A DNA stretch of 64,000 bases from Bacteroidales bacterium. GTDB taxonomy: Bacteria; Bacteroidota; Bacteroidia; Bacteroidales; CAIWKO01. The position numbers were made by a program, and so were the translations under genes. Location of the stretch: positions 1 through 64,000 of the forward strand of contig JALOBU010000003.1 in NCBI GenBank assembly GCA_023228145.1, written 5' to 3'. A model generated the notes under the pieces. It was not told where the DNA came from, ran no database searches, and saw only the letters and a program-made list of their open reading frames with translations. Shown one piece after another: positions 62,804 through 64,000 of this stretch (positions within the stretch are counted from its first letter, which is position 1; the number at the start of each line of letters is the position of its first letter).

Positions 62804-63951
62804 GTTTGTTTTTGATATTGTTGATTATATTATCTTCATTGGTAACGTTGGTATATTTGACATTTATTATACTGTTTACTTATGGGTGGGTAAAGACAAA
62901 AACTTATAGTTCTTCAAAGGAAATACATCCTGTAAGCATAAGTGTAATTATCCCTTTCAGAAATGAGGAGAAAAACATATCAGGAATACTCTCTTGCCTG
63001 AAAAACCAAAATTACAATAAGGATTATCTTGAAGTAATATTAATTAATGACCATTCTGAGGATCAAGGTTTTCAAATAGCAGAAAAATTTATTAACGATA
63101 ATTTACTTCATAATTTTAAGATATTGTCATTAAAAGATAATGAAGGCTTTTCTAAAAAGGCAGCCCTAACAAAAGGGATAATAAGCGCAAATAGCCGTTT
63201 GATAATAACATCAGATTCCGATTGTTGGTTTGGTAACGATTGGGTAAAAACTTTTGCTGATTTTTATTTAACAAATAATTGTCGTGTTATTTCTGCTCCG
63301 GTTATTATTTCTAATGAAAAAAAGTTATTTTCAAAAATACAGCAACTCGAATTTATGAGTCTGATAGCATCTGGTGCCGGCGCTATAGGTGCAGGAATTC
63401 CCATACTTGCCAATGGGGCAAATTTTGCTTTTGAAAAAACATTATTTGATGAGTTGAATGGTTATGAGGATAATAAAGAAATTGTTTCGGGTGATGATGT
63501 TTTTTTTCTGTTAAAAGCAAAAAAACACTTAAGTTCCCCAAAAGACATCATGTTTTTAAAACACCCTGATAGTTTAGTTTTTACAAAAGGTTGCAAAACC
63601 ATGAAACATTTCTTTAATCAAAGAATACGCTGGGCCTCAAAAAGTAAAAGGTACAAAGATTTTACTGAAATTGCTGTAGCTGCCAGTGTTTTTTTTATTA
63701 ATTTATTTTTTCTTGTATGTTTTATTGGCGGTTTTTTAAATGCACATTTGTTTTATATTGCTTTAATTTTGTGGGCAGTCAAATTTATCGCGGATTTTCC
63801 TTTATTAATGTCATTTTCGGTTTTTGTATCTAAATCAAAAGTAATGTATTATTATTTGCTTGTGCAATTAATATACCCTTTGTACATAATTATTACGACA
63901 TTCCTTACGTTGATGATTCCTGTGAAATGGAAAGGAAGGAAAATAGTTTAG
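62800..63951 (+). CDS. Membrane-anchored family 2 glycosyltransferase
   Basis: The 383-aa protein starts with GTG at 62800, overlapping the previous stop codon (GTGA). One N-terminal membrane helix (about 2-29) is followed by a GT-A domain with VSVIIPFRNEEKNISGIL, the metal-binding TSDSDCWFG and the catalytic-type GDDVFF. QRIRWASKSK is the Q/RxxRW acceptor motif of processive enzymes. Two or three membrane helices close the protein (about 290-380). Coupling with a flippase-like gene suggests a glycolipid or polysaccharide step. Confidence 0.9.
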   Translation: MSLFLILLIILSSLVTLVYLTFIILFTYGWVKTKTYSSSKEIHPVSISVIIPFRNEEKNISGILSCLKNQNYNKDYLEVILINDHSEDQGFQIAEKFINDNLLHNFKILSLKDNEGFSKKAALTKGIISANSRLIITSDSDCWFGNDWVKTFADFYLTNNCRVISAPVIISNEKKLFSKIQQLEFMSLIASGAGAIGAGIPILANGANFAFEKTLFDELNGYEDNKEIVSGDDVFFLLKAKKHLSSPKDIMFLKHPDSLVFTKGCKTMKHFFNQRIRWASKSKRYKDFTEIAVAASVFFINLFFLVCFIGGFLNAHLFYIALILWAVKFIADFPLLMSFSVFVSKSKVMYYYLLVQLIYPLYIIITTFLTLMIPVKWKGRKIV

Positions 63952-64000
63952 TTTATAGGTTTTGTTGCGATTTAAGAAATGCTTCTGCTATAATCAAATC

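Overview
The window is AT-rich chromosomal DNA from a member of the phylum Bacteroidota, most likely an anaerobic Bacteroidales/Marinilabiliales-type lineage. The signs are a complete type IX secretion core (PorP/SprF, GldK, GldL, GldM, GldN) and a secreted protein with a type IX C-terminal sorting domain. There are also repeated Bacteroidetes-type -7 promoter boxes (TAnnTTTG), a sodium-pumping methylmalonyl-CoA decarboxylase operon typical of propionate producers, and a GGGPS-family prenyl-glyceryl-phosphate synthase. No 16S marker is present, so genus and species cannot be given.

Layout. 53-5384: a roughly 5.2 kb integrated element lies between two identical tRNA-Asn copies. It carries a tyrosine recombinase, a winged-helix DNA-binding protein that may be a replication initiator, a large hairpin, and a three-gene cargo operon (nuclease-fold protein, 65-aa protein, YD-repeat-like protein). 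5304-5830: directly behind the second tRNA sits a tiny GIY-YIG nuclease gene, followed by two tRNA-Asn 3' halves. Each half begins at the anticodon and carries the same 16-bp GC palindrome in its T-loop. 5961-9190: two aldehyde dehydrogenases (pruA and an unassigned one). 9513-13750: a GC-richer restriction-modification pair. The large enzyme contains an in-frame DUF559 nuclease insertion and three GC-rich palindromes. 13908-31367: housekeeping genes, including adenosine kinase-like, lepA, yebC, pgi, a two-component system and ahcY. 30954-36147: methylmalonyl-CoA epimerase plus the decarboxylase operon, whose gamma subunit appears split into two small genes at distant operon positions. 36784-45412: dnaX, an M16 protease, miaB and topA. 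45414-52983: an arginase-fold protein that has lost metal ligands, then the type IX secretion operon. 53042-63951: recG, phosphopantetheinyl transferase, GGGPS, an acyltransferase, recJ, an NlpC/P60 lipoprotein, a phospholipase D-like protein, ruvC, a flippase-like membrane protein and a glycosyltransferase.

How the genes work together. The mmd cluster would convert (R)-methylmalonyl-CoA to propionyl-CoA and pump sodium ions. The por/gld genes build the type IX motor and trans-envelope complex, which would export proteins such as the Kelch/adhesin protein at 20441-22882. recG, recJ, ruvC, dnaX and topA are dispersed DNA maintenance genes.

The most unusual material is the recurring pairing of a small nuclease with a GC-rich palindrome immediately 3' of it. 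It occurs once in a tRNA (GIY-YIG) and once inside a protein gene (DUF559). Both look like miniature mobile nuclease cassettes. All functional calls come from reading motifs by eye and from memory of the families; no database search was run.
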